Source of the DNA: Saccharopolyspora sp. SCSIO 74807
GTDB taxonomy: Bacteria > Actinomycetota > Actinomycetes > Mycobacteriales > Pseudonocardiaceae
Direction of reading: 5' to 3'
Assembly: GCF_037023755.1 (NCBI RefSeq)
Contig: NZ_CP146100.1
Span: forward strand, 3,689,501-3,753,500
DNA length: 64,000 bases
Part shown: in pieces, positions 36,520 through 46,506 of the stretch
Position numbering within the stretch: the stretch's first letter is position 1
Layout of the letters: each line of letters starts with the position of its first letter
Translations under genes and position numbers: made by a program
The notes under the pieces: generated by a model
The model's database searches: none
What the model was told of the DNA's origin: nothing
The model's input: the letters and a program-made list of their open reading frames with translations, nothing else

Positions 36520-37734
36520 GTGAGCGACGATCTCGGCCTGTTCACCGACGACGCCGGAGAGCCGCCGCGCAGCCGCAAGGAAGCCCGCCAACGGCGGGAA
36601 CGGCTGCGCAGGCGCAAGCGGCGCGGTTCGGTCACCGCGATGGCCGGTGTGTGCGTGCTGCTGCTGGTGGGCGTGGGCGTGGTCTACGGCGCCATGCAGA
36701 TCCTGCGCATCGGTTCGTACGAGGACTACGAGGGCCAGGGCAGCGGTGAAGTCGTCGTGGAGGTCTCCTCCGGTGACACCGTCAGCAACGTCGCGCAGAC
36801 GCTGTCGAAGGCGGACGTGGTGGCCTCGTCCTCGGCGTTCACCAACGCCGCCGAGGAGAACCGGCAGATCAACAACGTCCAGCCCGGTTTCTACCTGATG
36901 AAGTCGAGGATGTCCGGGGCCGCGGCGGTGCAGCGCATGTTGTCGCCGGAGGCCAAGACCGGCCGCGTCGAGGTCCGCGGCGGGCAGCGGCTGGAGGACC
37001 AGCTCAGCCCGGACGGCGGGAGCACGCCCGGCCTGCTCACCAAGCTCGCCCAGGCCACCTGCACCGACGCCGCCAAGCAGTGCACCACGCCGGAGCAGAT
37101 GCACCAGGCGGCCGCCTCGGCGGACCTGGCCGCGCTGGGTGTTCCGGAGTGGGCGATCGCCGATGCGCAGAAGGCGCCGCCGGAGCGCCGGTTGGAAGGC
37201 TTGATCATGCCGGGCGTCTACGACGTCAAACCGGGCGAGCCGCCGGAGGAAGTGCTGCGCCAAGTGGTCACCAAGTCCGCTGCGCTGCTGCAGGCCGCCG
37301 GACTGCCGCAGGCGGCCGATGGCACCGGGCACACCCCGTACGAGCTGCTGACCATCGGCTCGCTGGTGCAGAGCGAGGGCATCCAGGACGACTTCGGCAA
37401 GGTCGCGCGGGTGATCTACAACCGGACCACCGACCCGCAGATGAAGTTGCAGATGGACTCGACGATCAACTACCCGCTGGACAAGCCGACGCTGCTGACG
37501 AAGTCGGAGGACCGGCAGAAACCGGGTCCGTACAACAGCTACCAGAACTTCGGCCTGCCGCCGACGCCGATCTCCACGGTGAGCAAGGCGGCCTTGCAGG
37601 CGGCGGAGAAGCCCGACGAGGGCACCTGGGTGTACTTCGTGAAGTGCTTCCCGGACGGGCACTCCTGCTTCGCCACCACCCAGGCCGAGCACGACCGCTA
37701 CATCCAGGAGGCCCAGCAACGTGGCGCGTTCTGA
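36520..37734 (+). CDS. mltG: Endolytic murein transglycosylase MltG
   Basis: MltG cuts nascent peptidoglycan strands. The 404-residue protein has a basic cytoplasmic N terminus (KEARQRRERLRRRKRRG), one membrane helix (VTAMAGVCVLLLVGVGVVYGAM), a LysM-like segment, and the YceG catalytic domain. The conserved glutamate lies in IGSLVQSEGIQDDFGKVARVIYNR near residue 283, followed by LQMDSTINYPL and PGPYNSYQNFGLPPTPIS. GTG at 36520 begins 11 bases after ruvX. Its 3' end overlaps aroE by 14 bases. Confidence 0.94.
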   Translation: MSDDLGLFTDDAGEPPRSRKEARQRRERLRRRKRRGSVTAMAGVCVLLLVGVGVVYGAMQILRIGSYEDYEGQGSGEVVVEVSSGDTVSNVAQTLSKADVVASSSAFTNAAEENRQINNVQPGFYLMKSRMSGAAAVQRMLSPEAKTGRVEVRGGQRLEDQLSPDGGSTPGLLTKLAQATCTDAAKQCTTPEQMHQAAASADLAALGVPEWAIADAQKAPPERRLEGLIMPGVYDVKPGEPPEEVLRQVVTKSAALLQAAGLPQAADGTGHTPYELLTIGSLVQSEGIQDDFGKVARVIYNRTTDPQMKLQMDSTINYPLDKPTLLTKSEDRQKPGPYNSYQNFGLPPTPISTVSKAALQAAEKPDEGTWVYFVKCFPDGHSCFATTQAEHDRYIQEAQQRGAF

Positions 37735-38569
37735 CCCCCGCCGGGCGGCGGTGGTCGGTTCCCCGATCGGCCACTCGCTCTCGCCGGTGCTGCACGAGGC
37801 CGCGTACCGCGAGCTCGGTCTGCCGTGGAGCTACGAGCGGATCGAGCGGGACGCCGCGGGACTGGCGGGGCTGGCGGGCGAGCTCGGCCCGGAGTGGGCG
37901 GGCTTGTCGGTGACGATGCCCGGCAAGCACGCCGCGTTGCGGCTGGCCGAGCGGGCCACCGAGCGGGCCGCGGCCGTCGGCGTGGCGAACACGCTGACCA
38001 GGTCGGAGACCGGTGGCTGGGACGCGGACTGCACCGATGTGGACGGTGTGGCGGGCGCGTTGCGCGCGGCAGGCGGGTTCACCGGCGGGCGCAGCGCGCT
38101 GGTGCTCGGCGCCGGTGGCACGGCGGCCGCCGCGGTGGCGGCGTTCGCCGAACTGGGGTTGGGCGAGGTGACGCTCGCCGTGCGCGAACCGGCGCGAGCG
38201 GGCGAGGTGCTGGCCACCGCCGAACGGGTCGGGCTTTCGGTGGCCGTCGAACGGCTCGACGAGCTGGACCTCGCGTCGGTGGCGGCATCGGTCGACGTGC
38301 TGGTCTCGACGCTGCCCGCCGGTGCCGCGGACGCGTTCGCGCCGGAGTTGGCGCGGGCGGCGTGCGTGCTGGACGTGATCTACCACCCGTGGCCGACGCC
38401 GCTGGCGCAGGCGGTCGGCAAGGAGGGCGGTCGGCTGGCCACCGGGCTGGACATGCTGCTGCATCAGGCGTTCGGGCAGGTGGAGCTGTTCACCGGCCTG
38501 CCGGCGCCGCGCGTGGCGATGCGGGACGCGCTGCTGAGCGCGACCGGGGACGTGCCGCTGCCGCTGTGA
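37721..38569 (+). CDS. aroE: Shikimate dehydrogenase
   Basis: AroE reduces 3-dehydroshikimate to shikimate with NADPH. The 282-residue protein has the substrate-binding VVGSPIGHSLSPVLHEAAYRELGL, the catalytic lysine in SVTMPGKHAAL, the NADP Rossmann motif ALVLGAGGTAAAAVAAFAELG near residue 126, and GLDMLLHQAFGQVELFTG near the end. It completes the alaS-ruvX-mltG-aroE unit. The other aromatic genes (aroC, aroK, aroB, aroQ) are 4.4 kb downstream, beyond the PTS island. Confidence 0.95.
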   Translation: MARSDPRRAAVVGSPIGHSLSPVLHEAAYRELGLPWSYERIERDAAGLAGLAGELGPEWAGLSVTMPGKHAALRLAERATERAAAVGVANTLTRSETGGWDADCTDVDGVAGALRAAGGFTGGRSALVLGAGGTAAAAVAAFAELGLGEVTLAVREPARAGEVLATAERVGLSVAVERLDELDLASVAASVDVLVSTLPAGAADAFAPELARAACVLDVIYHPWPTPLAQAVGKEGGRLATGLDMLLHQAFGQVELFTGLPAPRVAMRDALLSATGDVPLPL

Positions 38570-38595
38570 TCCGGAGGCTTCGGGATCCCGGTGCC

Positions 38596-38630
38596 GGGCC
38601 GCGCGCCCGTCATCGCCTGTCGCGCGGCCC
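38596..38630. terminator. Bidirectional terminator between aroE and ptsH
   Basis: GGGCCGCGCG at 38596-38605 pairs perfectly with CGCGCGGCCC at 38621-38630 over a 15-base loop. It separates convergent aroE and ptsH. Confidence 0.72.
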
Positions 38631-38644
38631 GCTCACCTACCGGA

Positions 38645-38914
38645 TCACTGGCCGTCGAGGTCGGAACTGACCAGCTCGGCCAGGTGGTCCAGCGCGGCGT
38701 CCGCGCCGTCCCCGTCGGCGGCGAGCACGACTTCGTCGCCGTGGTCGGCGCCCAAGGTCATCAGCCCGAGGATGCTGCCTGCCTGCACCGGCTCGGTGTC
38801 GGCCTTGCGGATGCTGATCTGCACCGTCTGGGCCGCGGCGGCCTTGGCGACCAGTGCGGCTGGACGCGCGTGCAGACCGACCTTGCTGGCCACGGTGACC
38901 CGTCGCTCAGGCAT
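38645..38914 (-). CDS. ptsH: Phosphocarrier protein HPr
   Basis: HPr passes phosphate from Enzyme I to the EIIA components of the phosphotransferase system. The 89-residue protein has the active-site histidine H15 in GLHARPA and the serine region S47-ILGLMTLG. It is the last gene of the minus-strand arm of the PTS island, downstream of the EIIC gene. No Enzyme I gene (ptsI) is present in the window, so it must be elsewhere. Confidence 0.95.
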   Translation of the reverse strand: MPERRVTVASKVGLHARPAALVAKAAAAQTVQISIRKADTEPVQAGSILGLMTLGADHGDEVVLAADGDGADAALDHLAELVSSDLDGQ

Positions 38915-38968
38915 GGGATTCCCTTTCGTGCGTTGCGGGATGGAAACGACGTGCGCGGGTTCGGTGCG

Positions 38969-40270
38969 TCAAGGCTTGCCGCTGCTTCCCGCTGTACCGG
39001 TGTCCGTGCTCGTGCCGGTGCCCGTGCCCTGCCCGGCCGTGCCGGACCCGCCGGGGGCTTGGGACTGCTGGCTCTCGTCGAGCAGCCCGCCGCCTTCGGC
39101 GCTGTCTTCGCGGCCGGGCGTGCGCAGGTTCCACTTGGTGATCACGAACCGGAACACGAAGTAGTAGATCACCGCGTAGCCCAGCCCGATCGGGATCAGC
39201 CACAGCGAACGCTGCGCGATGCCGAAGTTCAGCACGTAGTCGATCGCTCCGGCCGAGAACCCGAACCCGGAGTGGATGTCCAGCCAGTTCACCAGCGCGT
39301 GCGAGCTGCCGGTGAGCACCGCGTGGACCAGCAGCAGCGGCCACGCCACGAAGATGAACGAGAACTCCAACGGCTCGGTGATACCGGTCAGGAACGACGT
39401 CAGCCCCACCGAGAGCATCACCCCGCCGACGGTCTTGCGCTGCGCGGGAGGGGCGCTGCGCCAGATCGCCAGCGCCGCGGCGGGCAGCGCGAACATGAAG
39501 ATCGGGAAGAAGCCGGTCTGGAACGTGCCCGCGGTCGGGTCGCCCTCGAAGAACCTGGCGATGTCGCCCTTCTCGCCGTGGTAGTCGCCGAACAGGAACC
39601 ACACGACGTTGTTCAGGATGTGGTGCAGCCCGAACGGCAGCAGCAACCGGTTGGCCACGCCGTAGATCCCGCCGCCGATGACCGCGTTCGTGGTGACCAG
39701 GTCGCTGAACGCGGTCAGCCCCGCGTCGAACAGCGGGAACACCAGGCCCAGCACCGCGCCGATCACCAGCATGGACACCGCGGTCACGATCGGCACGAAC
39801 CGCCGCCCGCCGAAGAAGCCCAGGTATTCCGGCAGCTTGATGCGGTGGTAGCGCTGCCACAGCCACGCCGCCACGAGACCGGCGATGATGCCGCCGAGCA
39901 CGCCGTACGGGCCCTTGTTGAAGGTGGTGCCGTCCTCCTGGCCGGTGATCTCCCACATCACCCCGGAAAGCACCAGGTAGCCGACGGCGGCCGACAGCGC
40001 CGTCGAACCGTCCGCTTTGCGCGCGAAGCCGATCGCCACACCGATCGCGAACAGCAGCGGCAGGTTGTCGAACAGCGCACCGCCCGCCGCGCCGATCACG
40101 CCGGCGACGGCCTGCACGCCCGGGACGCTGCCCAGCAGGTCCTCCTGCCCGAGCCGCTGCAGCAGCGCGGCGGCGGGCAGCACCGCGATGGGCAGCATGA
40201 GGCTGCGGCCGAGCCGTTGCAGCAGCGCGAAACCCTTGCTCGAGCTGCCGCCTCCCGAGCCGACGGTCAT
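38969..40270 (-). CDS. nagE: PTS EIIC permease, N-acetylglucosamine type
   Basis: The 433-residue membrane protein is the sugar-translocating EIIC domain of the glucose/N-acetylglucosamine family. It has about ten helices, the N-terminal LLQRLGRSLMLPIAVLPAAALL, PFGLHHILNNVVWF and the substrate motif FLTGITEPLEFSFIFVAWPLL. It carries no EIIB domain; that is encoded separately at 41424. The C-terminal 40 residues are glycine-, serine- and threonine-rich and not conserved. It resembles NagE2 of Streptomyces, so N-acetylglucosamine is the likely substrate. GGAGGAGG within the end of the regulator gene serves as the ribosome binding site, and the two genes overlap by four bases. Confidence 0.9.
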   Translation of the reverse strand: MTVGSGGGSSSKGFALLQRLGRSLMLPIAVLPAAALLQRLGQEDLLGSVPGVQAVAGVIGAAGGALFDNLPLLFAIGVAIGFARKADGSTALSAAVGYLVLSGVMWEITGQEDGTTFNKGPYGVLGGIIAGLVAAWLWQRYHRIKLPEYLGFFGGRRFVPIVTAVSMLVIGAVLGLVFPLFDAGLTAFSDLVTTNAVIGGGIYGVANRLLLPFGLHHILNNVVWFLFGDYHGEKGDIARFFEGDPTAGTFQTGFFPIFMFALPAAALAIWRSAPPAQRKTVGGVMLSVGLTSFLTGITEPLEFSFIFVAWPLLLVHAVLTGSSHALVNWLDIHSGFGFSAGAIDYVLNFGIAQRSLWLIPIGLGYAVIYYFVFRFVITKWNLRTPGREDSAEGGGLLDESQQSQAPGGSGTAGQGTGTGTSTDTGTAGSSGKP

Positions 40271-41154
40271 GGGGCTACCTCCTCCGATGGGTGGCCGGGC
40301 GCTCCGGCCTGTCGCGCTGATTCATGGCACAGCGCCGGGTCTTGGGAAAGCACTCGTTCTCGGCAGCGGTCCCGATCTCGCGAGCGGACCGGGTCCTGGG
40401 AAAGCACCGGCTCTTGCGGCCGCACCGGCATCGTCACCTGGTACGCGTCTCCTCGATACCAGGACGTCATGTCCTCGACGGGCTTGCCGCGGGCGGTGCT
40501 CACCCGGCGGAACACCAGCAGCGGGCTGCCGGGGCGCACGTTCAGCAGGCGGGCGTTGTCCGCATCGGCCCCTTCGGCGAGCACGGTCTGCATCGCCTGT
40601 TCGAGCCGCACACCGTAGTGCCGTTCCAGCAGCGAGTACAGCGATCCCGTCAGGTCCTGCTCGAGCAGGTCCGGCGTGGCCTGCGGGTGGTACCAGCCGC
40701 GTTCCACGGCGAGCGGCACGCCATCGGCTTTGCGCAGCCGGAACAGCCAGTAGGCCGGTTCGTCCGGGAGCAGCCGCAGCGATCGCGCGGTGTCCGGCGG
40801 GGGCGGGTCTTCGGCGTGGTCGAGCAGCACCGTCTCCGGCCGCATTCCGCGGTTGCGCATGTCGTCGGTGAACGACGCCAGGTGCAGCCGGGAGTCGACG
40901 CGGCTGGTGAACGTGCCCTTGCCGCGCACCCGGACCAGCACGCCTTCGCTGACCAGCTGGCCGATCGCTTCGCGCACGGTCAGTCGGGACACTTCGTAGC
41001 GCGTGGTCAGCTCCCGCTCGGAGGGCAGCGCCGCGCCGGGACCGAGGTGCTCGGTGGCGAGCTCGCGCAGGATCTCCCGCAGTTGGGCGTGCTTCGGCGT
41101 CGGCCCGTCGGTCAGCGCGCGCGGTGTGCTGCGCTGGGCGGTGCGCTGCGGCAC
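40267..41154 (-). CDS. dasR: GntR/HutC-family regulator, DasR-like, with C-terminal extension
   Basis: DasR represses N-acetylglucosamine and chitin genes and is released by amino-sugar phosphates. The winged-helix N terminus is clear (PSERELTTRYEVSRLTVREAIGQLVSEGVLVRVRGKGTFT, about 44-83), followed by a UTRA effector domain with PEDMTSWYRGDAYQVTMPV-like ending near residue 245. Streptomyces DasR ends about there. This protein continues for some 48 residues with QEPVLSQDPVRSRDRDRCRER, including an imperfect internal repeat. It is the first gene of a regulator-EIIC-HPr unit, and a DasR-type operator lies 97 bases upstream. Placement of the regulator inside the PTS locus differs from what I recall in Streptomyces. 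Confidence 0.87.
   Translation of the reverse strand: MPQRTAQRSTPRALTDGPTPKHAQLREILRELATEHLGPGAALPSERELTTRYEVSRLTVREAIGQLVSEGVLVRVRGKGTFTSRVDSRLHLASFTDDMRNRGMRPETVLLDHAEDPPPPDTARSLRLLPDEPAYWLFRLRKADGVPLAVERGWYHPQATPDLLEQDLTGSLYSLLERHYGVRLEQAMQTVLAEGADADNARLLNVRPGSPLLVFRRVSTARGKPVEDMTSWYRGDAYQVTMPVRPQEPVLSQDPVRSRDRDRCRERVLSQDPALCHESARQAGAPGHPSEEVAP
40335..40410 (-). repeat. 54-bp spaced imperfect repeat in the dasR-like 3' end
   Basis: A 22-bp segment beginning CCGGGTCTTGGGAAAGCACT at 40335 recurs with three changes at 40389, exactly 54 bases (18 codons) away. In the protein it encodes two copies of VLSQDPV/AL-like peptide in the C-terminal extension. Confidence 0.65.
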
Positions 41155-41250
41155 TACGGATCTCCTTAATCCGGGTGTTCCCCGGCTCGCCGGGCGGTCG
41201 GCCCGCTGGTCCGGCCGGAAGCGCCGCGCGGACCGCGGTGGTTGGTACTG

Positions 41251-41266
41251 TCCGGTCTAAACCAGT
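41251..41266. promoter_or_regulatory. DasR operator (dre-like site)
   Basis: TCCGGTCTAAACCAGT matches the DasR consensus ACTGGTCTAGACCAGT at 13 of 16 positions. It lies in the divergent region between the regulator-EIIC-HPr unit (start 41154) and the EIIB-EIIA unit (start 41424), so one operator could control both arms. Confidence 0.78.
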
Positions 41267-41423
41267 TGATGCGGAAGAATGGAGCGCCACGCGGACGGGT
41301 GTCAAGGTGGCCTCGTTTTCGTTGCCGCATTGACATTCGGTGACGCAAGATCGACCGAGTGCGAGATCCTCTCCGGGTGAGTAGCGCCAGGGGTGGGCCT
41401 CTGGAGGACGAAGGGAGCACGGG

Positions 41424-41660
41424 GTGGCCGACGACAAGGCCGCCGCGATCCTGGCCGCGCTGGGCGGCGGGGGAAACGTGGTGGAGATCGATCCGTGCAT
41501 TACGCGCCTGCGCTGCAAGGTCCACGACGAGGCACAGGTCGACGAGGCGGCGTTGAAAGCCGCGGGCGCGCACGGGGTGCTGCGCCAGGGCGAGGTCGTG
41601 CAGGTCGTGGTCGGCCCGGAGGCCGACAGCCTCGCCGAGGACATCGAGGACCTGTTGTGA
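41424..41660 (+). CDS. nagF: PTS EIIB subunit, N-acetylglucosamine/glucose type
   Basis: The 78-residue protein is a stand-alone EIIB domain. The phosphorylated cysteine is C25 in DPCITRLR, the hallmark motif of the glucose-superfamily EIIB. GTG at 41424 is the start, with GAAGGGAGC upstream. It is divergent from the DasR-like gene and overlaps the EIIA gene (GTGA at 41657). It supplies the B domain missing from the EIIC at 38969. Confidence 0.93.
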   Translation: MADDKAAAILAALGGGGNVVEIDPCITRLRCKVHDEAQVDEAALKAAGAHGVLRQGEVVQVVVGPEADSLAEDIEDLL

Positions 41661-42118
41661 GCATCGAGGTCGCAAGCCCGGTCGCGGGGCTGGCCGCGGC
41701 GCTGTCGGACGTGCCGGACCCGGTGTTCTCGCAGGCCATGGTCGGTCCTGGCGTCGCGGTGAAGCCGACGGCCGAAGCCGCGGACGCGGTCGCGCCGATC
41801 GCCGGGACGGTCGCCACGCTGCACCCGCACGCCTTCGTGGTCGCTTCGGCGGGCGGCACCGCGGTCCTGGTGCACCTGGGCATCGACACGGTGCAGCTCA
41901 AGGGCGAGGGATTCGAGCTGCACGTGGCCAAGGGCGACCAGGTGGCCGCGGGGCAGCGCATGGTCTCGTGGGACCCGGCTGCGGTCGAAGGGAAGGGCTT
42001 CTCGTCGGTGTGCCCGGTGGTCGCGCTGGACGTGGCTCCGGACGCTCTCGGTGATCTCCGCGAGGACGGTCAGGTCGCTGCCTGCGATCAGTTGTTCACC
42101 ATCGACGGCCACGCCTGA
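41657..42118 (+). CDS. crr: PTS EIIA subunit, glucose type (Crr)
   Basis: The 153-residue protein is an EIIA-Glc domain. H58 in TLHPHAF and H73 in AVLVHLGIDTV are 15 residues apart, as are the two active-site histidines H75 and H90 of the E. coli protein. The end has the usual LGDLREDGQVAACDQLFTI-like form. GTG at 41657 overlaps the EIIB stop by four bases. With HPr, EIIB and EIIC from this locus it makes a complete sugar-specific PTS relay apart from Enzyme I. Confidence 0.92.
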   Translation: MSIEVASPVAGLAAALSDVPDPVFSQAMVGPGVAVKPTAEAADAVAPIAGTVATLHPHAFVVASAGGTAVLVHLGIDTVQLKGEGFELHVAKGDQVAAGQRMVSWDPAAVEGKGFSSVCPVVALDVAPDALGDLREDGQVAACDQLFTIDGHA

Positions 42119-42300
42119 TTTTCGCCGCTGCAGCGGAGTTCGGGTTCCTCCCGGTCCAGCGGTGAGGAGCCCGTTTTTCCTGGTAATCGCGCTGGGCTGG
42201 GCGCTTTTCCGGATGCGGCCGGAGTTGTGCCGCGGGGCGATCCGACACGCCGAGGCGTGTTCTCCGATGACTGCACGTGTTCGAACGCCACGCTGAGTGC

Positions 42301-42951
42301 ATGGAAACGATGACCGTGCTCGCGATGGTGTTGGGCGGTGCCTCGGGCGCCGCGGTTGGAGGGCTCGGCGGGGCCGTGCTGAGCCGGCTGCGCCGCGGAG
42401 TGCGCCCGCCGCCGTGGAGCTGCGAGACGGCGGTCGCGGTGCTGTGGGCGCTGGTGGCCGCCCGCACCGCGGCCGGTGCCTTACCGGTGTGGTGGGCGCC
42501 GGTGCCGTTGCTGCTGGCCTGGGGCGGTGTGTTGCTCGTGGCCTGCGATCTGCTCGCCTCGCGGCTGCCGGACGCCCTGACGCTGCCTGCGTATCCAGCG
42601 CTGTTCGCGGCGATCGGGGTCGCGTCGTGCGCATCCGGCTCCCCGGTGTCGATCGGCGCTGCTTTGCTGGGAGCGGGCTTGTTCGCGGGCGTCTACCTGC
42701 TGGTCCGGCTGATCGCACCGGCGTCCCTCGGGCCGGGAGACGTGAAGCTGTCCGGGGCGCTCGGCGCCGCCGTCGGCGCCGTCGCGCTGCTCGCGGTGCC
42801 GCTGTCGATGTTGGCCAGCGCCGTGCTCACGCTGCTGCACCTCCGAAGATCCGGCGGCGCTGCGGCCCCGCACGGCCCGGCCATGCTGCTGCCTGCGTGG
42901 CTGGTCACGGCGGTGGGGCCGGTTCCATCCGCGCCGGTCGGAGGTGGTTGA
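42301..42951 (+). CDS. Prepilin peptidase-like A24 aspartic protease
   Basis: The protein of about 216 residues has six or more hydrophobic segments and the two catalytic aspartate regions of A24 peptidases: [17 protein letters not shown] near residue 83 and the GxGD motif [13 protein letters not shown] near 142. It lacks the cytoplasmic zinc domain and methyltransferase part of full PilD, as is usual for actinobacterial versions. No pilus genes are nearby. The start is uncertain (ATG 42301, or GTG 42277), with no clear ribosome binding site. It lies 54 bases upstream of aroC, matching the mycobacterial neighbourhood (Rv2551c). Confidence 0.85.
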   Translation: METMTVLAMVLGGASGAAVGGLGGAVLSRLRRGVRPPPWSCETAVAVLWALVAARTAAGALPVWWAPVPLLLAWGGVLLVACDLLASRLPDALTLPAYPALFAAIGVASCASGSPVSIGAALLGAGLFAGVYLLVRLIAPASLGPGDVKLSGALGAAVGAVALLAVPLSMLASAVLTLLHLRRSGGAAAPHGPAMLLPAWLVTAVGPVPSAPVGGG

Positions 42952-43004
42952 GCCGCTGCACCCGCGAAACCCCCGGGCAGCCGCGGCGTGGCAGGATTTG
43001 CGGT

Positions 43005-44210
43005 GTGATGCGCTGGATGACTGCCGGAGAATCGCACGGCCCCGCCCTGGTCGCGGTGCTGGAGGGAATGGTCGCCGGAGTGGAGGTGACCACCGCCGAC
43101 ATCGCCGCCGAGCTGGAGCGGCGCAAGCTCGGCTTCGGCCGCAGCCCGCGGATGAACTTCGAGGCGGACGAGCTGGAGATCATCGGCGGCGTCCGGCACG
43201 GTCGCACCCAGGGCGGCCCGGTGGCCATCCGCATCGCCAACACCGAGTGGCCCAAGTGGGAGCAGGTGATGGCCGCGGACCCGGTGGACGAGGACGTGCT
43301 GTCCTCACTGGCCCGCAACGAGCCGCTCACCCGGCCCCGGCCCGGCCACGCCGATCTGGCGGGAATGCAGAAGTACGGCTTCGACGAGTCCCGCCCGGTG
43401 CTGGAGCGGGCCAGCGCCCGGGAGACCGCGTCCCGGGTAGCGGTCGGCACCGTCGCGCGGCGGTTCCTGCGCCAGCTGCTCGGGGTCGAGATCGTCAGCC
43501 ACGTGGTCAGCCTCGGCTCGGTCAGCGTGGCGGGCGAGGCCATGCCCGGTCCGGACGACCTGGACGCGATCGACCACAACCCGGTGCGTGCCTTCGGCGA
43601 TGAGGCCACCGAGAAGATGATGGCCGAGGTCGACGCGGCCAAGGCCGACGGCGACACGCTCGGCGGCGTCGTGGAGGTCATCGCCTACGGCCTGCCCGCG
43701 GGCATCGGCTCGCACGTGCATTGGGACCGCAAGCTGGACGCCCGGCTGTCCGCGGCGTTGATGAGCATCCAGGCGATCAAGGGGGTGGAGATCGGGGAGG
43801 CGTTCGCGAACGCGGCGCGGCGCGGCAGCGCGGCGCACGACGAGATCTACCCGGCCGAGGGGGCTCGCTGGGTCAGCCGCGGCAGCAACCGCGCAGGCGG
43901 GCTCGAAGGCGGCATCACCAACGGCGAGCCGCTGGTGGTGCGGGCGGCGAAGAAGCCCATCTCCAGCCTGCCGCGCGCGCTGGCGACCGTCGACGTGGCC
44001 ACCGGTGAGCCGGCGCAGGCGATGCACCAGCGCTCCGACATCACCGCGGTGCCGCGAGCGGCCGTGGTCGCCGAGACGATGGTCGCCCTGGTGCTGGCCG
44101 AGGCGGTGCTGGAGAAGTTCGGTGGTGACTCGCTGCCGGAGACCCGCCGCAATGCCGAGGGGTACTTGGCGGCGCTGGCCGAGCGCGCCGAGAAGCGGCA
44201 GGTGCGCTGA
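43005..44210 (+). CDS. aroC: Chorismate synthase
   Basis: AroC converts EPSP to chorismate and needs reduced flavin. GTG 43005 followed by ATG 43008 gives [21 protein letters not shown], a 401-residue protein of the expected length. Signature stretches are ESHG near residue 9, [39 protein letters not shown], and [25 protein letters not shown]. It opens the aroC-aroK-aroB-aroQ run; aroK starts on the last base of its stop codon. Confidence 0.96.
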   Translation: MMRWMTAGESHGPALVAVLEGMVAGVEVTTADIAAELERRKLGFGRSPRMNFEADELEIIGGVRHGRTQGGPVAIRIANTEWPKWEQVMAADPVDEDVLSSLARNEPLTRPRPGHADLAGMQKYGFDESRPVLERASARETASRVAVGTVARRFLRQLLGVEIVSHVVSLGSVSVAGEAMPGPDDLDAIDHNPVRAFGDEATEKMMAEVDAAKADGDTLGGVVEVIAYGLPAGIGSHVHWDRKLDARLSAALMSIQAIKGVEIGEAFANAARRGSAAHDEIYPAEGARWVSRGSNRAGGLEGGITNGEPLVVRAAKKPISSLPRALATVDVATGEPAQAMHQRSDITAVPRAAVVAETMVALVLAEAVLEKFGGDSLPETRRNAEGYLAALAERAEKRQVR

Positions 44211-44773
44211 TGCCGCCCCGCGCAGTGGTGGTCGGCCCGCCCGGATCGGGCAAGACGACCGTGGGCAAACTGCTCGCCGAACGTTTCGGCGTGCCGTTCC
44301 GGGACGTCGACGACGACATCGTGGAGCTGGCGGGCAAGCCGATTCCCGAGATCTTCACCGCGGACGGCGAGGACGCCTTCCGCGAGCTGGAGGAGCGGGC
44401 GGTGGCCGCCGCGGTCGGCGCGCACGACGGCGTGCTGTCCCTCGGCGGCGGTGCGGTGCTGTCCGACCGCACCCGCGAGCTGCTCGCCGGGCATCCGGTG
44501 GTTTTCCTGTCGGTCGGGCTGGCCGAAGGCGCCCGTCGCGCGGGTCTGGCCGCGGGTTCCCGGCCGCTGCTGGTCGGGGTGAACCCGCGCGCGATGTTCA
44601 AGGCGCTGCTGGAAGCCCGCCTGCCGCTGTACCGGGAGGTGGCTCTCGTCGAGCAGCCCACCGACGGCATCGAGCCGTGGCGGCTGGCCGAACTCGTCGA
44701 CGAACAGCTCGCCGCGGCCCGCGGGTCGGATCCCGCGAGCCCAGCCCCGCGGGCCCGGATCGAACGTGAATAA
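44210..44773 (+). CDS. aroK: Shikimate kinase
   Basis: AroK phosphorylates shikimate. The 187-residue protein has Walker A VVGPPGSGKTTVGKLLA at the start, the shikimate-binding DVDDDIVELAGKPIPEIF and the GGGAVL motif near residue 83, and the lid SRPLLVG. The last 15 residues form a non-conserved tail. Its ATG overlaps the aroC stop codon by one base. A small hairpin lies between its end and aroB. Confidence 0.95.
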   Translation: MPPRAVVVGPPGSGKTTVGKLLAERFGVPFRDVDDDIVELAGKPIPEIFTADGEDAFRELEERAVAAAVGAHDGVLSLGGGAVLSDRTRELLAGHPVVFLSVGLAEGARRAGLAAGSRPLLVGVNPRAMFKALLEARLPLYREVALVEQPTDGIEPWRLAELVDEQLAAARGSDPASPAPRARIERE

Positions 44774-44788
44774 TCGCCCCTAGGCGTT

Positions 44789-44809
44789 CCGGGGCGTTCG
44801 TCGCCCCGG
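44789..44809 (+). terminator. Hairpin between aroK and aroB
   Basis: CCGGGGCG at 44789-44796 pairs perfectly with CGCCCCGG at 44802-44809 around TTCGT. No T-run follows. It may attenuate or stabilise the mRNA between aroK and aroB rather than end it. Confidence 0.5.
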
Positions 44810-44831
44810 CCGAATCATGAACAGGGGATGA

Positions 44832-46390
<1,559 letters not shown>

Positions 46391-46429
46391 GCTCCGGGCG
46401 AACACGGCGAACCGCTGCCCGCGTCCCGC

Positions 46430-46480
46430 TAGACTGATCGCGGGTCCTGTCCGCAAGGACCGTCCCCGAGCGTTTCGGGG
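46430..46480 (+). promoter_or_regulatory. Possible promoter and two-hairpin leader of the lipoprotein gene
   Basis: A -10-like TAGACT at 46430-46435 is followed by two adjacent perfect hairpins: GGTCCT/AGGACC at 46443-46461 and CCCCGA/TCGGGG at 46464-46480. If transcription starts near 46442 the transcript begins with both hairpins, 27 bases before the start codon. I do not match them to a known riboswitch class. Confidence 0.4.
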
Positions 46481-46506
46481 AACCGAGGGGAAGGTCTTCG
46501 CCGGGC

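Noticed and set aside
40267-40410. C-terminal extension of the DasR-like protein as a frameshift artefact
   Set aside because: The frame ends in a proper ATGA overlap with the EIIC gene and contains that gene's ribosome binding site, so the extension appears genuine.
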